64,000 nt of DNA from the NCBI GenBank assembly GCA_013377095.1, contig JACAAY010000013.1:1-64000 (forward strand), read 5' to 3'. Below are positions 1 to 8,348 of the stretch, one piece after another. The notes under the pieces are model-generated. The model was given only the letters and a program-made list of their open reading frames with translations, searched no databases and had not been told where the DNA came from. Made by a program: the position numbers and the translations under genes. Each line of letters opens with the position of its first letter. Position 1 is the stretch's first letter. Source of the stretch: Desulfuromonadales bacterium (GTDB taxonomy: Bacteria; Desulfobacterota; Desulfuromonadia; Geobacterales; Pseudopelobacteraceae).

Positions 1-67
1 GGAAGCTCAAATTCAACAAGATATATGCTCAACCCACTTGAAACGTTGAAGAGCCGAATAAATTACA

Positions 68-96
68 TTGACACTAATAACCATGAAGAGTATTAC
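68..96 (+). promoter_or_regulatory. Candidate sigma-70 promoter of the hydrogenase operon
   Basis: A perfect TTGACA (68-73) is followed after exactly 17 bases by TATTAC (91-96, 4 of 6 matches to TATAAT). Transcription would start near 103, leaving a leader of about 180 bases before the first hydrogenase gene at 286. No other gene lies between. This is a consensus match only; no expression data are available. Confidence 0.5.
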
Positions 97-109
97 AATG
101 TTTGAAGGC

Positions 110-127
110 TGGATCAAATTTGATCCA
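110..127. promoter_or_regulatory. 18-bp perfect palindrome, candidate operator
   Basis: TGGATCAAATTTGATCCA reads the same on both strands. It lies about 8-25 bases after the predicted transcription start, a classic position for a repressor site. It is not an FNR box, because the TTGAT and ATCAA halves are in the reverse order. The regulator is unknown. Confidence 0.5.
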
Positions 128-163
128 CAATAACACTTAATATTACATATATCTGCGTAATTC

Positions 164-195
164 AGCCGTTTTTATCTAGTTTCCCGACAACGGCT
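164..195 (+). other. Inverted repeat in the hydrogenase operon leader
   Basis: AGCCGTT (164-170) pairs perfectly with AACGGCT (189-195) across an 18-base loop inside the predicted 5' leader. No uridine run follows, so it is not an ordinary terminator. It may be a leader RNA stem or protein site. The rest of bases 1-285 holds no gene that I can support. Confidence 0.3.
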
Positions 196-285
196 CTCAA
201 CATATAAATCCAGTTATCAAGCTTGTCCTTATACAAATAGATATTCCACAGTTCCTGAAATCCATTACGGGGGGGTGGGTCTATT

Positions 286-1728
286 ATGAAGACCAACGCA
301 TTGGTTTGGATGGCTGTATTTGTTCCCATAGCGGGATCGCTGCTGCTCCCGCTGGCCGGTGGGGCTTCGAAGGCACTCAGAAATCTGGGCGCCTTTATCC
401 TGGTCTCCACTTCCCTCCTCTGTTCCTCTCTGCTTGTCCCGACCGTTTTCAGCGGAACCTCCCTACGCATACCCTTTCCGTTTCTGGCGGGGAACCAACT
501 CTTCCAGGCAGATAGTCTGGCTGTTTTCATGGCGATCGTTTCCATGCTGGTGGGGGCGGTCATCGTCCTCTATTCCATGGGTTACATCAGCCACTACGAC
601 AACCAGAATGAATACTATTTCATGGTTGTGCTGTTCCTGGGATCGATGATGGGCATCGTCTACTCGGCCAACCTGATTCTGATCTATCTGTTCTGGGAGA
701 TTACGGCGGTCGCCTGCTGGCGCCTGATCGGTTTTTTCCGGGAAAAAAACTGCGTCCTCAGTGCCGACAAGGCCTTCCTGATCACCGGATTCGGCGCCTT
801 TGTCATGCTGATCGGTTTCATCATGCTCTATGGGCAATATGGATCATTCGATCTGCAGGTCATTAAAAGTGCGTCAGCCACCAACCCGGTCAACAATCTT
901 GCCATCTTCCTGATCCTGTTCGGTATCCTCTCCAAATCAGCCACCCTACCCCTGCACACCTGGCTTCCCGATGCGGGCGTTGCCCCCACACCGGTCACGG
1001 CACTGCTGCACGCCGCGGTCCTGGTCAAGATCGGGGTCTATGTCTATGCCAGACTCTTCGTGAGTACCTTTACAATCGACCCGGCCTGGAACAGCGTAGT
1101 GCCGATGATCGCTGGAATCAGCGCCCTGGTCTCCGGCGGTGCTGCGCTGATCGAGACCGACATGAAGAGGATCATCGCCTACTCCACCATCAGTCAGTTG
1201 GGCTTCATCTTTCTGGGACTCTCCATCGGCAACCCCCTGGGATTCGCCGGAGGACTGCTCTACATCCTGATGCACAGCATCGCCAAGGGGGGACTCTTCC
1301 TCTGCGCCGGTGTTGTGGAGCAGAAACTACACGTCAAGGACATCACCAAGCTGGGAGGCCTGATCCGGACCATGCCGGTCACCGCGGTATCCTTCCTGCT
1401 GTGCGCCTTTTCCGTCATGGGCATCCCCCCCTTCGGCGGATTCTTCAGCAAGTACATGGTCATCGCCGGCTCACTCAAGAGTGGTAACTATCTGATTACA
1501 ACCGTTTTCGTCCTGGGAGCGTTTCTGACCGTGATCTACCTCTTCAGAATATTTGCCATGATCTTTCTGGGTGAGGCCAAGACCACTCCGGTTGCCGAAG
1601 GCGCGCCGGTCATGGTGGCCAGCGTCGCGTTCCTGGCCCTGCTTTCCCTAGCCGGGGGGATCTTCATCACCTACCCGTCACTCTATGTCCAGACAGCTGT
1701 TCAGCAGATCCTGGGGGTGATGCCATGA
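286..1728 (+). CDS. Energy-converting hydrogenase, antiporter-like membrane subunit 1 (NuoL/M type)
   Basis: This 480-residue, strongly hydrophobic protein belongs to the proton-conducting antiporter family of complex I and group 4 hydrogenases (NuoL/NuoM/MrpD). The signature is clear: a glutamate in the FWEI segment (E138) and, after SKSATLPLHTWLPDA (about 216-230), the APTPVTALLHAA block with the membrane lysine of VKIGVY (K248). These charged residues form the proton channel in known relatives. It is shorter than NuoL and lacks the long lateral helix arm. It starts at an ATG behind a G-rich stretch and is the first gene of an eleven-subunit complex. Its stop overlaps the next start (ATGA). 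The family is certain; the assignment to L, M or N by sequence alone is not. Confidence 0.9.
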   Translation: MKTNALVWMAVFVPIAGSLLLPLAGGASKALRNLGAFILVSTSLLCSSLLVPTVFSGTSLRIPFPFLAGNQLFQADSLAVFMAIVSMLVGAVIVLYSMGYISHYDNQNEYYFMVVLFLGSMMGIVYSANLILIYLFWEITAVACWRLIGFFREKNCVLSADKAFLITGFGAFVMLIGFIMLYGQYGSFDLQVIKSASATNPVNNLAIFLILFGILSKSATLPLHTWLPDAGVAPTPVTALLHAAVLVKIGVYVYARLFVSTFTIDPAWNSVVPMIAGISALVSGGAALIETDMKRIIAYSTISQLGFIFLGLSIGNPLGFAGGLLYILMHSIAKGGLFLCAGVVEQKLHVKDITKLGGLIRTMPVTAVSFLLCAFSVMGIPPFGGFFSKYMVIAGSLKSGNYLITTVFVLGAFLTVIYLFRIFAMIFLGEAKTTPVAEGAPVMVASVAFLALLSLAGGIFITYPSLYVQTAVQQILGVMP

Positions 1729-3557
1729 TGGAAACCATGATGATCTCCGTTTTTGCGCTTCCGATTATATGCGGGGTAGCGGTTCTGGTTCTGCCGAAAA
1801 AGACCCAGGGCGCACTCTCCATCCTGGCAACAACCGCGAACCTCGCGCTCTGCCTGGAGTTGTACGGCCGGGAACTGCTGATCTCGCGCCCCTGGGCCGG
1901 GTTCGGCATGCTTTTCGAACTCCGGTTGTACCACTTCAGCTCTTTCATACTGGCTGCCGCAGCCGGTTTCGGTTTCCTGGTGTCGCTCTATTCCCTGTAT
2001 TTCATGCGCAACCGCAGCCATGCCAATCAGTACTACAGCTACCTGCTGATCTCCCTGGGCATGGTCAACGGCGCGGTACTGGCCGACAACCTGGTCCTGA
2101 TGCTCTTTTTCTGGGAAGGCCTGCTCTGCACCATCTTCGGTTTTATCGCCATCGGGAATAAAGAGGCCTTCCGCTCCGCCATCAAAGCCTTTGTACTGAT
2201 CGGCGTTTCCGACATCCTGATGATGGTCGGGATCGGCATGACCGGCTTTCTATCCGGAACGATGACCATGAGCCGGATCCACCTGACTCCCGACTCGGTC
2301 CTGGGCGGTGCGGCTTTTCTGCTGCTGGTAATCGGAGCCACATCCAAGGCCGGCAGCATGCCGTTCCACAGCTGGATTCCGGATGCGGCGCTTGACGCCC
2401 CGCTGCCGTTCATGGCCCTGATGCCGGCCGCCCTGGAGAAGCTTTTGGGCATCTATTTCCTGGCCCGCATCACCCTGGACCTCTTCACACTGACCCCCCA
2501 ATCGTGGCTCAGCCCGCTGTTAATGACCCTGGGGGTGGTCACGATCCTGCTGGCGGTCATGATGGCCCTGATCCAGAAAGACTACAAACGGCTGCTCTCC
2601 TACCACGCCATCAGCCAGGTCGGCTACATGATCCTGGGGATCGGCACGGCCATTCCGGTGGGGATCGTGGGCGGCATCTTCCACATGATCAACCATGCCA
2701 TGTACAAAAGTTGCCTGTTCCTGACCGGCGGCTCGGTAGAAACCCAGACCGGCACCACTGATCTCCATAAGCTGGGAGGTATCGGCAGACAGATGCCGAT
2801 CACCTTTACCTGTTTTATCATCGCCGCAGCGGCCATCTCCGGTGTCCCCCCCTTCAATGGCTTCTTTTCCAAAGAACTGGTCTACGACGGTGCGCTGGAG
2901 CGGCACTGGATCTTCTATGCCGGCGCCCTGGCAGGCTCCTTTTTAACGGCGGCATCCTTTCTGAAACTGGGGCATGCCGCATTTCTCGGGTCACATGAAG
3001 ACGGCAGCACCCTCTCCAAAATCAAGGAAGCTCCCCTCAGCATGCTGATCCCGATGATCACCATCGCAGGGGGGTGCGTTCTGTTCGGGGTGGCGAATCC
3101 GCTGCCGATCAACAATCTTATTGTTCCAATCATTGGTCCCAAGCTGGCTGCCGGGCATCATTTCTCCGGGTTCCCGCAGAACCGTTTCCTGGTTGTCATG
3201 ACCGTCCTGGTTCTGCTCGGCGCATGGCTCAACCATATCTACGGAGTCAGGAAGAGCGGCAAGGGGGTCGGGGCATCCGATCACATCCACTATTCTCCCC
3301 TGTTGCAACCGATCTATGACCGCGCCGAGAAGCGCTATTTCGATCCCTATGATATCGGCATGAAAATAGTCCAGGGAGCCTCACGGCTGGCATGGTGGAT
3401 CGATCGTGCCAACGACTGGTTGTTCAATGTCCTGGCGGTCAGGACGGCGCAGTTTTTCTCCCGCTCGATCCGTGAGCTTCATAACGGCAGCTACGCAACC
3501 TACATGGTCTGGATCGTGATCGGGGCGATTCTGATGGGCCTGTACATGAATGTTTGA
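1725..3557 (+). CDS. Energy-converting hydrogenase, antiporter-like membrane subunit 2 (NuoL/HyfB type)
   Basis: A 610-residue proton-conducting membrane subunit, the longest of three antiporter paralogues in the operon. It has the conserved glutamate in FFWEG (E131) and a MPFHSWIPDAA block followed by DAPLPFMALMPAALEK, a variant typical of the antiporter subunits of group 4 hydrogenases rather than of respiratory NuoL. The C-terminal 100 or so residues, after the last core segments, include a soluble stretch and a terminal hydrophobic helix, which could serve as the coupling helix arm of NuoL. The start overlaps the stop of the preceding gene by four bases, so translation is probably coupled. 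Confidence 0.9.
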   Translation: MMETMMISVFALPIICGVAVLVLPKKTQGALSILATTANLALCLELYGRELLISRPWAGFGMLFELRLYHFSSFILAAAAGFGFLVSLYSLYFMRNRSHANQYYSYLLISLGMVNGAVLADNLVLMLFFWEGLLCTIFGFIAIGNKEAFRSAIKAFVLIGVSDILMMVGIGMTGFLSGTMTMSRIHLTPDSVLGGAAFLLLVIGATSKAGSMPFHSWIPDAALDAPLPFMALMPAALEKLLGIYFLARITLDLFTLTPQSWLSPLLMTLGVVTILLAVMMALIQKDYKRLLSYHAISQVGYMILGIGTAIPVGIVGGIFHMINHAMYKSCLFLTGGSVETQTGTTDLHKLGGIGRQMPITFTCFIIAAAAISGVPPFNGFFSKELVYDGALERHWIFYAGALAGSFLTAASFLKLGHAAFLGSHEDGSTLSKIKEAPLSMLIPMITIAGGCVLFGVANPLPINNLIVPIIGPKLAAGHHFSGFPQNRFLVVMTVLVLLGAWLNHIYGVRKSGKGVGASDHIHYSPLLQPIYDRAEKRYFDPYDIGMKIVQGASRLAWWIDRANDWLFNVLAVRTAQFFSRSIRELHNGSYATYMVWIVIGAILMGLYMNV

Positions 3558-3581
3558 CAACCGGACAAGGAGTATAGAGAG

Positions 3582-5003
3582 ATGAGCTCGCTTTTGCTTG
3601 TTCTGCCGCTGTTCGGCGTAATCCTTTCAAATATCCCGCTCGGCCGTTCCCTGAGAAAGGGCTTGACGTTCTGGCCGACCCTGCTGGGGGTGATGCAGGT
3701 CGTGATTGCCCTTTTCCCCCAGGCGACCTGGTGGGGTTCGTGGGGAGGAACGTCTGTTTCCCTGCCCCTGGCTCCGGCCGACGGTCTCAGCCAGTTGATG
3801 CTCCTGGCAATCGGTCTGGTGGTTTTTGCGTCATCCATTATCGCCATGGATGCCATAAAGGACGACCGGGGGCGGCACAACTTCGCCAGCCTGCTGTTAA
3901 TCTCCATGCTGGGAATGAACGGAGTCGTGCTGGTAAAGGATCTCTTCTCCCTGTATGTCTTTCTGGAAATAGTCTCGGTCACTTCCTTTGTCCTGATCGC
4001 CTTCAACCTTGAGCTGAACTCGTTCGAAGGTTCATTCAAATACATCGTCCTTTCCGCCATAGCCACCATCATGATGCTGACATCGGTCGGAATCTTCTTT
4101 CTTATCTCGGGCGACACCGCATTCACGGCAATCGCAGGGGCGATATCCCTCCATCCGGACAACTTCCTGGTCCAGTTCGCCGTGCTCATGTTTCTGTGCG
4201 GACTGTTCATCAAGGCCGGATCGGTACCGTTCCACGGTTGGCTTCCCGATGCCTATTCGTCAGCCCCGGCGCCGGTATCGATGCTCCTGGCCGGGATAGT
4301 GACCAAGGTGTCCGGTGTCTATACCCTGATCCGTCTGGTACATGAGGTATTTGGCTTCACTCCCAAGACCCAGCAGATACTGCTCTTCGTTGGAGCGCTC
4401 TCCATCGTCACCGGCGCCCTGGCCGCAATGGGTCAGAAGGATTTCAAACGCATGCTGGCCTTCTCCAGCATCAGCCAGGTCGGCTATATCATCCTCAGCC
4501 TGGGGGCCGGCTCCGCACTGGGTGTGGCCGGCGCGACCTTTCATCTCTTCAACCATGCGCTCTTCAAAACCCAACTGTTCATGAACGCAACTGCGGTCGA
4601 GTCCCAAACCGGGAGCCGGGATCTGGACAGCCTGGGTGGCCTTGCCGCACGGATGCCCATCACCGGCACAACCTCAATCATCGCCTTTCTTTCGGCAGCC
4701 GGGATACCCCCCCTGGCGGGATTCTGGAGCAAGCTGGTGATCGTGGTCGCCCTCTGGAAAGCCGGTCACACGGGGTACATGGTTGTCGCCATCCTGGCGA
4801 GCCTGCTGACTCTGGCCTACTTCCTGATACTGCAGCGCAAGGTCTTTTTCGGCAAAGTCGCCCCCGAATGCGAAAATGCCACTGAGGCGGGTTACCTGAT
4901 CACCGGTCCGAGCATTCTTTTCGCACTCATCATCATCGCGGTTGGAGTGTTGCTGCCGTTTCTGTTCGACACCATCATTCTGCCCATAAGGGGTATATTA
5001 TGA
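3582..5003 (+). CDS. Energy-converting hydrogenase, antiporter-like membrane subunit 3 (NuoM/N, MrpD type)
   Basis: This 473-residue membrane protein is the third proton-channel paralogue. It has the family glutamate in LYVFLEIVSV and the block IKAGSVPFHGWLPDAYSSAP, with the lysine of VTKVSGVY, matching the NuoN/MrpD/HyfF group. A good ribosome site (AAGGAG) lies upstream of the ATG. It begins 24 bases after the previous gene and overlaps the next start by four bases. Three antiporter subunits in one hydrogenase match the number in complex I and suggest several ions moved per electron pair, which is an inference from architecture. Confidence 0.9.
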   Translation: MSSLLLVLPLFGVILSNIPLGRSLRKGLTFWPTLLGVMQVVIALFPQATWWGSWGGTSVSLPLAPADGLSQLMLLAIGLVVFASSIIAMDAIKDDRGRHNFASLLLISMLGMNGVVLVKDLFSLYVFLEIVSVTSFVLIAFNLELNSFEGSFKYIVLSAIATIMMLTSVGIFFLISGDTAFTAIAGAISLHPDNFLVQFAVLMFLCGLFIKAGSVPFHGWLPDAYSSAPAPVSMLLAGIVTKVSGVYTLIRLVHEVFGFTPKTQQILLFVGALSIVTGALAAMGQKDFKRMLAFSSISQVGYIILSLGAGSALGVAGATFHLFNHALFKTQLFMNATAVESQTGSRDLDSLGGLAARMPITGTTSIIAFLSAAGIPPLAGFWSKLVIVVALWKAGHTGYMVVAILASLLTLAYFLILQRKVFFGKVAPECENATEAGYLITGPSILFALIIIAVGVLLPFLFDTIILPIRGIL

Positions 5004-5491
5004 CTATCAGAATGATTCTGCTGCCCTTGCTGGTCATATTCGGTTTTTACACCTTGCTGTCGAAAAGCCTGCTTAAAGTAGCCATCGGGCTGGCCCTGGT
5101 CAGCGCCACCCTGACCATGATTCTGTTCACCATGAATTCCCCCCTGGCCGCGGTATTCGAGCTTTCGGTGTGCGCCGGCCTGATAACGGTGGTTTTCGTC
5201 AGTGTCATCAGCCTTACGGAACCGTCATCGCCGAAGGAGCAGAGGCATGGAGAAGCGAACCATTACTCCCGGTTTTTCCCTGGGGTCATTCTGGTTCTGC
5301 TGGCAGGCTGGGCAATTCAATCGGCATTCAGCGACAATTCGTTTCCCCTGTCCCGCTTTTTATCCGGCCCCGATCTCCGCCACACGCTCTGGAGCCTCCG
5401 CAAACTCGATGTATTCGGGCAACTTGCGGCCATGTTTGCCGGAATATACGGAGTCATAGTTCTATTCAAGGGGTTGAAAAATGATGAATGA
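5000..5491 (+). CDS. Energy-converting hydrogenase, NuoJ-like membrane subunit
   Basis: A 163-residue hydrophobic protein located where NuoJ would be expected, directly before the NuoK-like gene. The middle segment FELSVCAGLITVVFVSVISL resembles the conserved third helix of NuoJ and MbhD-type subunits. A polar loop (about residues 75-85) separates two hydrophobic halves, so it could be read as a MbhD/MbhE-like fusion. It overlaps its neighbours at both ends. The assignment rests on hydrophobicity pattern, size and gene order, because NuoJ-type proteins diverge fast. Confidence 0.75.
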   Translation: MTIRMILLPLLVIFGFYTLLSKSLLKVAIGLALVSATLTMILFTMNSPLAAVFELSVCAGLITVVFVSVISLTEPSSPKEQRHGEANHYSRFFPGVILVLLAGWAIQSAFSDNSFPLSRFLSGPDLRHTLWSLRKLDVFGQLAAMFAGIYGVIVLFKGLKNDE

Positions 5492-5813
5492 GGGGATCAA
5501 TCTCGGTCAACAGGCATTCGGAGAGTATTTCATCATCTCGGTCATGCTGATTTTAACCGGCTTCTACTGCATATGGGTAACCCACAATCTGATCCGCATC
5601 CTGATCGGCATGGAGCTGATGACCAAGGGAGTTACGCTCATCCTTGCGGCAGCCGGCTACCTGACCGGCAACACCGGCACCTCCCAGGCCTTCATCATTA
5701 CGCTGATAGTGATGGAGGTGGTCATTCTGGTGGCGGCCTCGGGAGTGGTGATCGGCCACTTCAAAAAATGCGGCAACCTGGATGCACGCCAGATGAATAA
5801 GCTCAAAGGCTGA
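5481..5813 (+). CDS. Energy-converting hydrogenase, NuoK-like membrane subunit
   Basis: A 110-residue protein with three predicted membrane helices. It matches NuoK/MrpC/HyfE: the segment LIRILIGMELMTKGVTLIL carries the conserved glutamate of GMELM, the proton-path residue of NuoK, and a second glutamate follows in LIVMEVVILV. The start lies eleven bases inside the preceding NuoJ-like gene. The short charged C-terminus is cytoplasmic by analogy. Confidence 0.88.
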   Translation: MMNEGINLGQQAFGEYFIISVMLILTGFYCIWVTHNLIRILIGMELMTKGVTLILAAAGYLTGNTGTSQAFIITLIVMEVVILVAASGVVIGHFKKCGNLDARQMNKLKG

Positions 5814-5827
5814 GAGGAGGTCTGACC

Positions 5828-6169
5828 ATGGATGTAACGTCGCTGTTTCTGTCTCCGCCGATTGCCTTCGTGCTGCTGTTGATTGCAGCGGTGGTGGATT
5901 TCTGGCTTCTGGGAATTCTGATCACGAAAGGCACTGATCGAATAGGTAAGGCAAAGCCCTACGCCTGTGGCGAAGATGTGGACCACCACCGGCTGCAGCC
6001 GGACTACGGCCAGTTCTTTTCATTCGCCTTTTTCTTCACCATCATGCACGTGGTGGCCATGATTATTGCCACTGTTCCGTCAGGTTCCGTTCCGGATTCC
6101 CTGTTTGCCGCGTTCTTCACCCTCTCCGCGGCATCGGGACTGACGGCACTCTTCAGGAAGGAAGTCTGA
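5828..6169 (+). CDS. Energy-converting hydrogenase, NuoA-like membrane subunit
   Basis: A 113-residue protein with about three hydrophobic helices. After the first helix it has KPYACGED, the counterpart of the YECG loop of NuoA, which in complex I lies beside the quinone channel. A NuoA homologue is not part of the classic six-subunit Ech hydrogenases, so its presence marks this complex as unusually close to full complex I. A good AGGAGG ribosome site precedes the ATG. The call depends on the loop motif, size and gene order. Confidence 0.78.
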   Translation: MDVTSLFLSPPIAFVLLLIAAVVDFWLLGILITKGTDRIGKAKPYACGEDVDHHRLQPDYGQFFSFAFFFTIMHVVAMIIATVPSGSVPDSLFAAFFTLSAASGLTALFRKEV

Positions 6170-6170
6170 C

Positions 6171-6605
6171 ATGAAAGCACTTGACAAGCTCGTGAGTTGG
6201 GCACGCATCAAATCCCCCTGGGTAATCCACTTCAACACCGGCGCCTGCAACGCCTGCGATATCGAGATCATTGCCTCCCTGACCCCTCGCTTCGACCTGG
6301 AGCGCTTCGGGGTCCTCCTCAAGGGAACGCCCCGGCATGCCGATGTCCTGCTCTGTTCCGGTCCCGTAACCCACCAGATCAAGGACCGCCTGATCCGGAT
6401 CCATGAACAGATGGCGGAGCCCAAGTTCGTTGTGGCGGTTGGAACCTGTGCCTGTTCCGGCGGCGTCTTCCGCGGCTGTTACAATGTGGAGGGGGGCATC
6501 GATACGGTATTACCCGTATCCGCCTACATCCCCGGTTGCGCCGTCCGGCCCGAGGCGATCATCGACGGGGTGGTCAAGCTGCTGTCAACGCTGAAAACAG
6601 AGTGA
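6171..6605 (+). CDS. [NiFe] hydrogenase small subunit (NuoB-like, group 4)
   Basis: This 144-residue protein holds the [4Fe-4S] cluster nearest the nickel site. Ligands are visible as CNAC (C26, C29), GTCACSGG (C93) and PGC (C123), the NuoB/EchC pattern. As in other group 4 enzymes, it lacks the long C-terminal domain and extra clusters of uptake hydrogenase small subunits. The ATG follows the NuoA-like stop by one base and has an AGGAAGG ribosome site. It would sit in the peripheral arm on the cytoplasmic face and pass electrons between the NuoI-like ferredoxin subunit and the large subunit. Confidence 0.93.
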   Translation: MKALDKLVSWARIKSPWVIHFNTGACNACDIEIIASLTPRFDLERFGVLLKGTPRHADVLLCSGPVTHQIKDRLIRIHEQMAEPKFVVAVGTCACSGGVFRGCYNVEGGIDTVLPVSAYIPGCAVRPEAIIDGVVKLLSTLKTE

Positions 6606-6652
6606 TATACTGGGAAAATACAACGTAGCAGCATCAGGAAGGCAGGCAGAAC

Positions 6653-7120
6653 ATGACAAGGGAAGCACGCATTGCCGAGGAACTGGCGAAACAATTTCCC
6701 GAACTGCGGGAAACAATCCGCGTCCAACGGGAACGGCGCATCTACATGGACTCTCCCGCTGCCACTCTGGACAAACTGATCGATTTCGCCTCCAACGAGT
6801 TGAAATTCATATCCCTGGTCTCCCTGGTGGGGACGGATGAGGGGGAAAACCTGGGGGTCATGTACGTGCTGGCGGCTGATGACGGGATTCTGCTGAGCAT
6901 CAAACGGTATCAGCCCAAGACGGACCCGGTGATTGCGACTATGACCGGAAGATTCCCCAATGCCGAATACTATGAAAAAGAACTGGTGGACCTGCTCGGC
7001 TTCAGGGTCGAGGGTCTGCCGCCGGGTCCCCGCTACCCGCTTACGGATGACTGGCCGGAAGGGCAGTATCCCCTGCGTAAGGACTGGAAGCCGGAAATGC
7101 TCAACAGGAAGGAGGGATAA
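6653..7120 (+). CDS. Energy-converting hydrogenase, NuoC-like (30 kDa) subunit
   Basis: A 155-residue soluble subunit of the NuoC/HycE N-terminal family. The C-terminal part shows the family signature: AEYYEKELVDLLGFRVEG, followed by DDWPEGQYPLRKDW. In E. coli hydrogenase 3 this domain is fused to the large subunit (HycE), but here it is a separate gene immediately before it, as in complex I of many bacteria. It has no metal ligands of its own and is structural. An AGGCAGG-type ribosome site precedes the ATG, and the next gene begins three bases after the stop. Confidence 0.88.
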   Translation: MTREARIAEELAKQFPELRETIRVQRERRIYMDSPAATLDKLIDFASNELKFISLVSLVGTDEGENLGVMYVLAADDGILLSIKRYQPKTDPVIATMTGRFPNAEYYEKELVDLLGFRVEGLPPGPRYPLTDDWPEGQYPLRKDWKPEMLNRKEG

Positions 7121-7122
7121 AC

Positions 7123-8346
7123 ATGGCCCGCGTAACCATACCCATCGGCCCGCAACACCCTGCCCTGAAGGAGCCGGCCAATTTTTCCATAACCGTTTCA
7201 GGCGAGCGGATCGTCATGACAGCCATGCGGCTCGGCTACAACCACCGGGGCATCGAAAAGGCCTGCGAGGAACGTTCCTACATCCAGTGTCTCTATCTGC
7301 TGGAGAGGATCTGCGGCATCTGCTCCCACACCCACTCCACCGCCTATATCCAGGCGGTGGAGGAAATCGCCGGTCTGGCCGTTCCGCCACGGGCGCTCTA
7401 CATCCGTTCCCTGGTGGGAGAGCTGGAACGGATTCACAGCCACCTGCTCTGGCTGGGGGTTGCCGGGCACGAGATCGGTTTCGATACCCTGCTGATGTAC
7501 ACCTGGCGCGACCGCGAGGTGGTAATGGATATCTTGGCCGAATTGGGGGGCAACCGGGTCAACTACGGCATCAACACCCCGGGCGGGGTGCGGCGCGACT
7601 TGACCCCGGAGCAGATCGACCGGATCCTGAAAGCCATGGATGTGCTGGAGGAACGCACCAGGTACTATATCGAGGTTGCCACGGAAGAGCCCACTCTGGC
7701 GGCCCGGCTCTCGGGAGTCGGCTACCTGTCCCACGAGGATGCGCTGCGTCTGTCCGCGGTTGGTCCGACTCTCAGGGCCTCGGCTGTTGATCGGGATATC
7801 CGCCGCGATGACCCCTACGCGGCCTACGGAGAACTCAGCTTCAAGGTCATCACCGACGACCATTGCGACGTGTACGGCAGGACCCTGGTCAGGGTCGGAG
7901 AACTGATGGAATCCTACACCATGATCCGCCAGCTGCTGAACAACATCCCCGACGGCCCCATTACCGTCAAGGCACCGCGCAAGATACCGGCCGGGGAGGC
8001 CTGCTCCCGCTACGAGGCCCCACGGGGTGAATGTTTCCACTACGTCAGGGCCAACGGCAGTGATAAACCGGAACGGGTCAAGGTACGGGCCTCAACCTTC
8101 GCCAATATCCAGGCTGTCGCCAAGATGATGGAGAACAACTATCTGGCGGATGTGCCGATCATCGTAGCCGCCATTGATCCCTGCTTCTCCTGTACCGATC
8201 GCTGCCTGGAACTGCTGGGTGAGGACAGGCAATTGATTGGATGGAGCGAGCTGCGGCAACGGGGGATCGAGTGGAACCGCCGCAATAGGGGGATCGATTT
8301 CAGCAACCCGAGCCGCAGGCTTCACGCACTGCGTGGGGAGCGATAG
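7123..8346 (+). CDS. [NiFe] hydrogenase large subunit (NuoD-like, group 4), catalytic
   Basis: This 407-residue protein carries the nickel-iron active site. Both binding motifs are intact: RICGICSHTH (C64, C67) near the N-terminus and DPCFSCTDR (C354, C357) near the C-terminus. NuoD proteins have lost these cysteines, so this is a true hydrogenase. After R360 there is a 47-residue C-terminal extension including WSELRQRGIEWNRRNRG, which resembles the extension removed from HycE by HycI. A protease gene of that family lies at 9633, which fits. The enzyme would reduce protons to H2 or oxidise H2, coupled to ion movement by the membrane subunits. Confidence 0.95.
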   Translation: MARVTIPIGPQHPALKEPANFSITVSGERIVMTAMRLGYNHRGIEKACEERSYIQCLYLLERICGICSHTHSTAYIQAVEEIAGLAVPPRALYIRSLVGELERIHSHLLWLGVAGHEIGFDTLLMYTWRDREVVMDILAELGGNRVNYGINTPGGVRRDLTPEQIDRILKAMDVLEERTRYYIEVATEEPTLAARLSGVGYLSHEDALRLSAVGPTLRASAVDRDIRRDDPYAAYGELSFKVITDDHCDVYGRTLVRVGELMESYTMIRQLLNNIPDGPITVKAPRKIPAGEACSRYEAPRGECFHYVRANGSDKPERVKVRASTFANIQAVAKMMENNYLADVPIIVAAIDPCFSCTDRCLELLGEDRQLIGWSELRQRGIEWNRRNRGIDFSNPSRRLHALRGER

Positions 8347-8348
8347 CC

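Noticed and set aside
110-127. FNR or PdhR site at the hydrogenase promoter palindrome
   Set aside because: The half-sites are in the wrong order for FNR, and the GntR-type match is partial, so no regulator is named.
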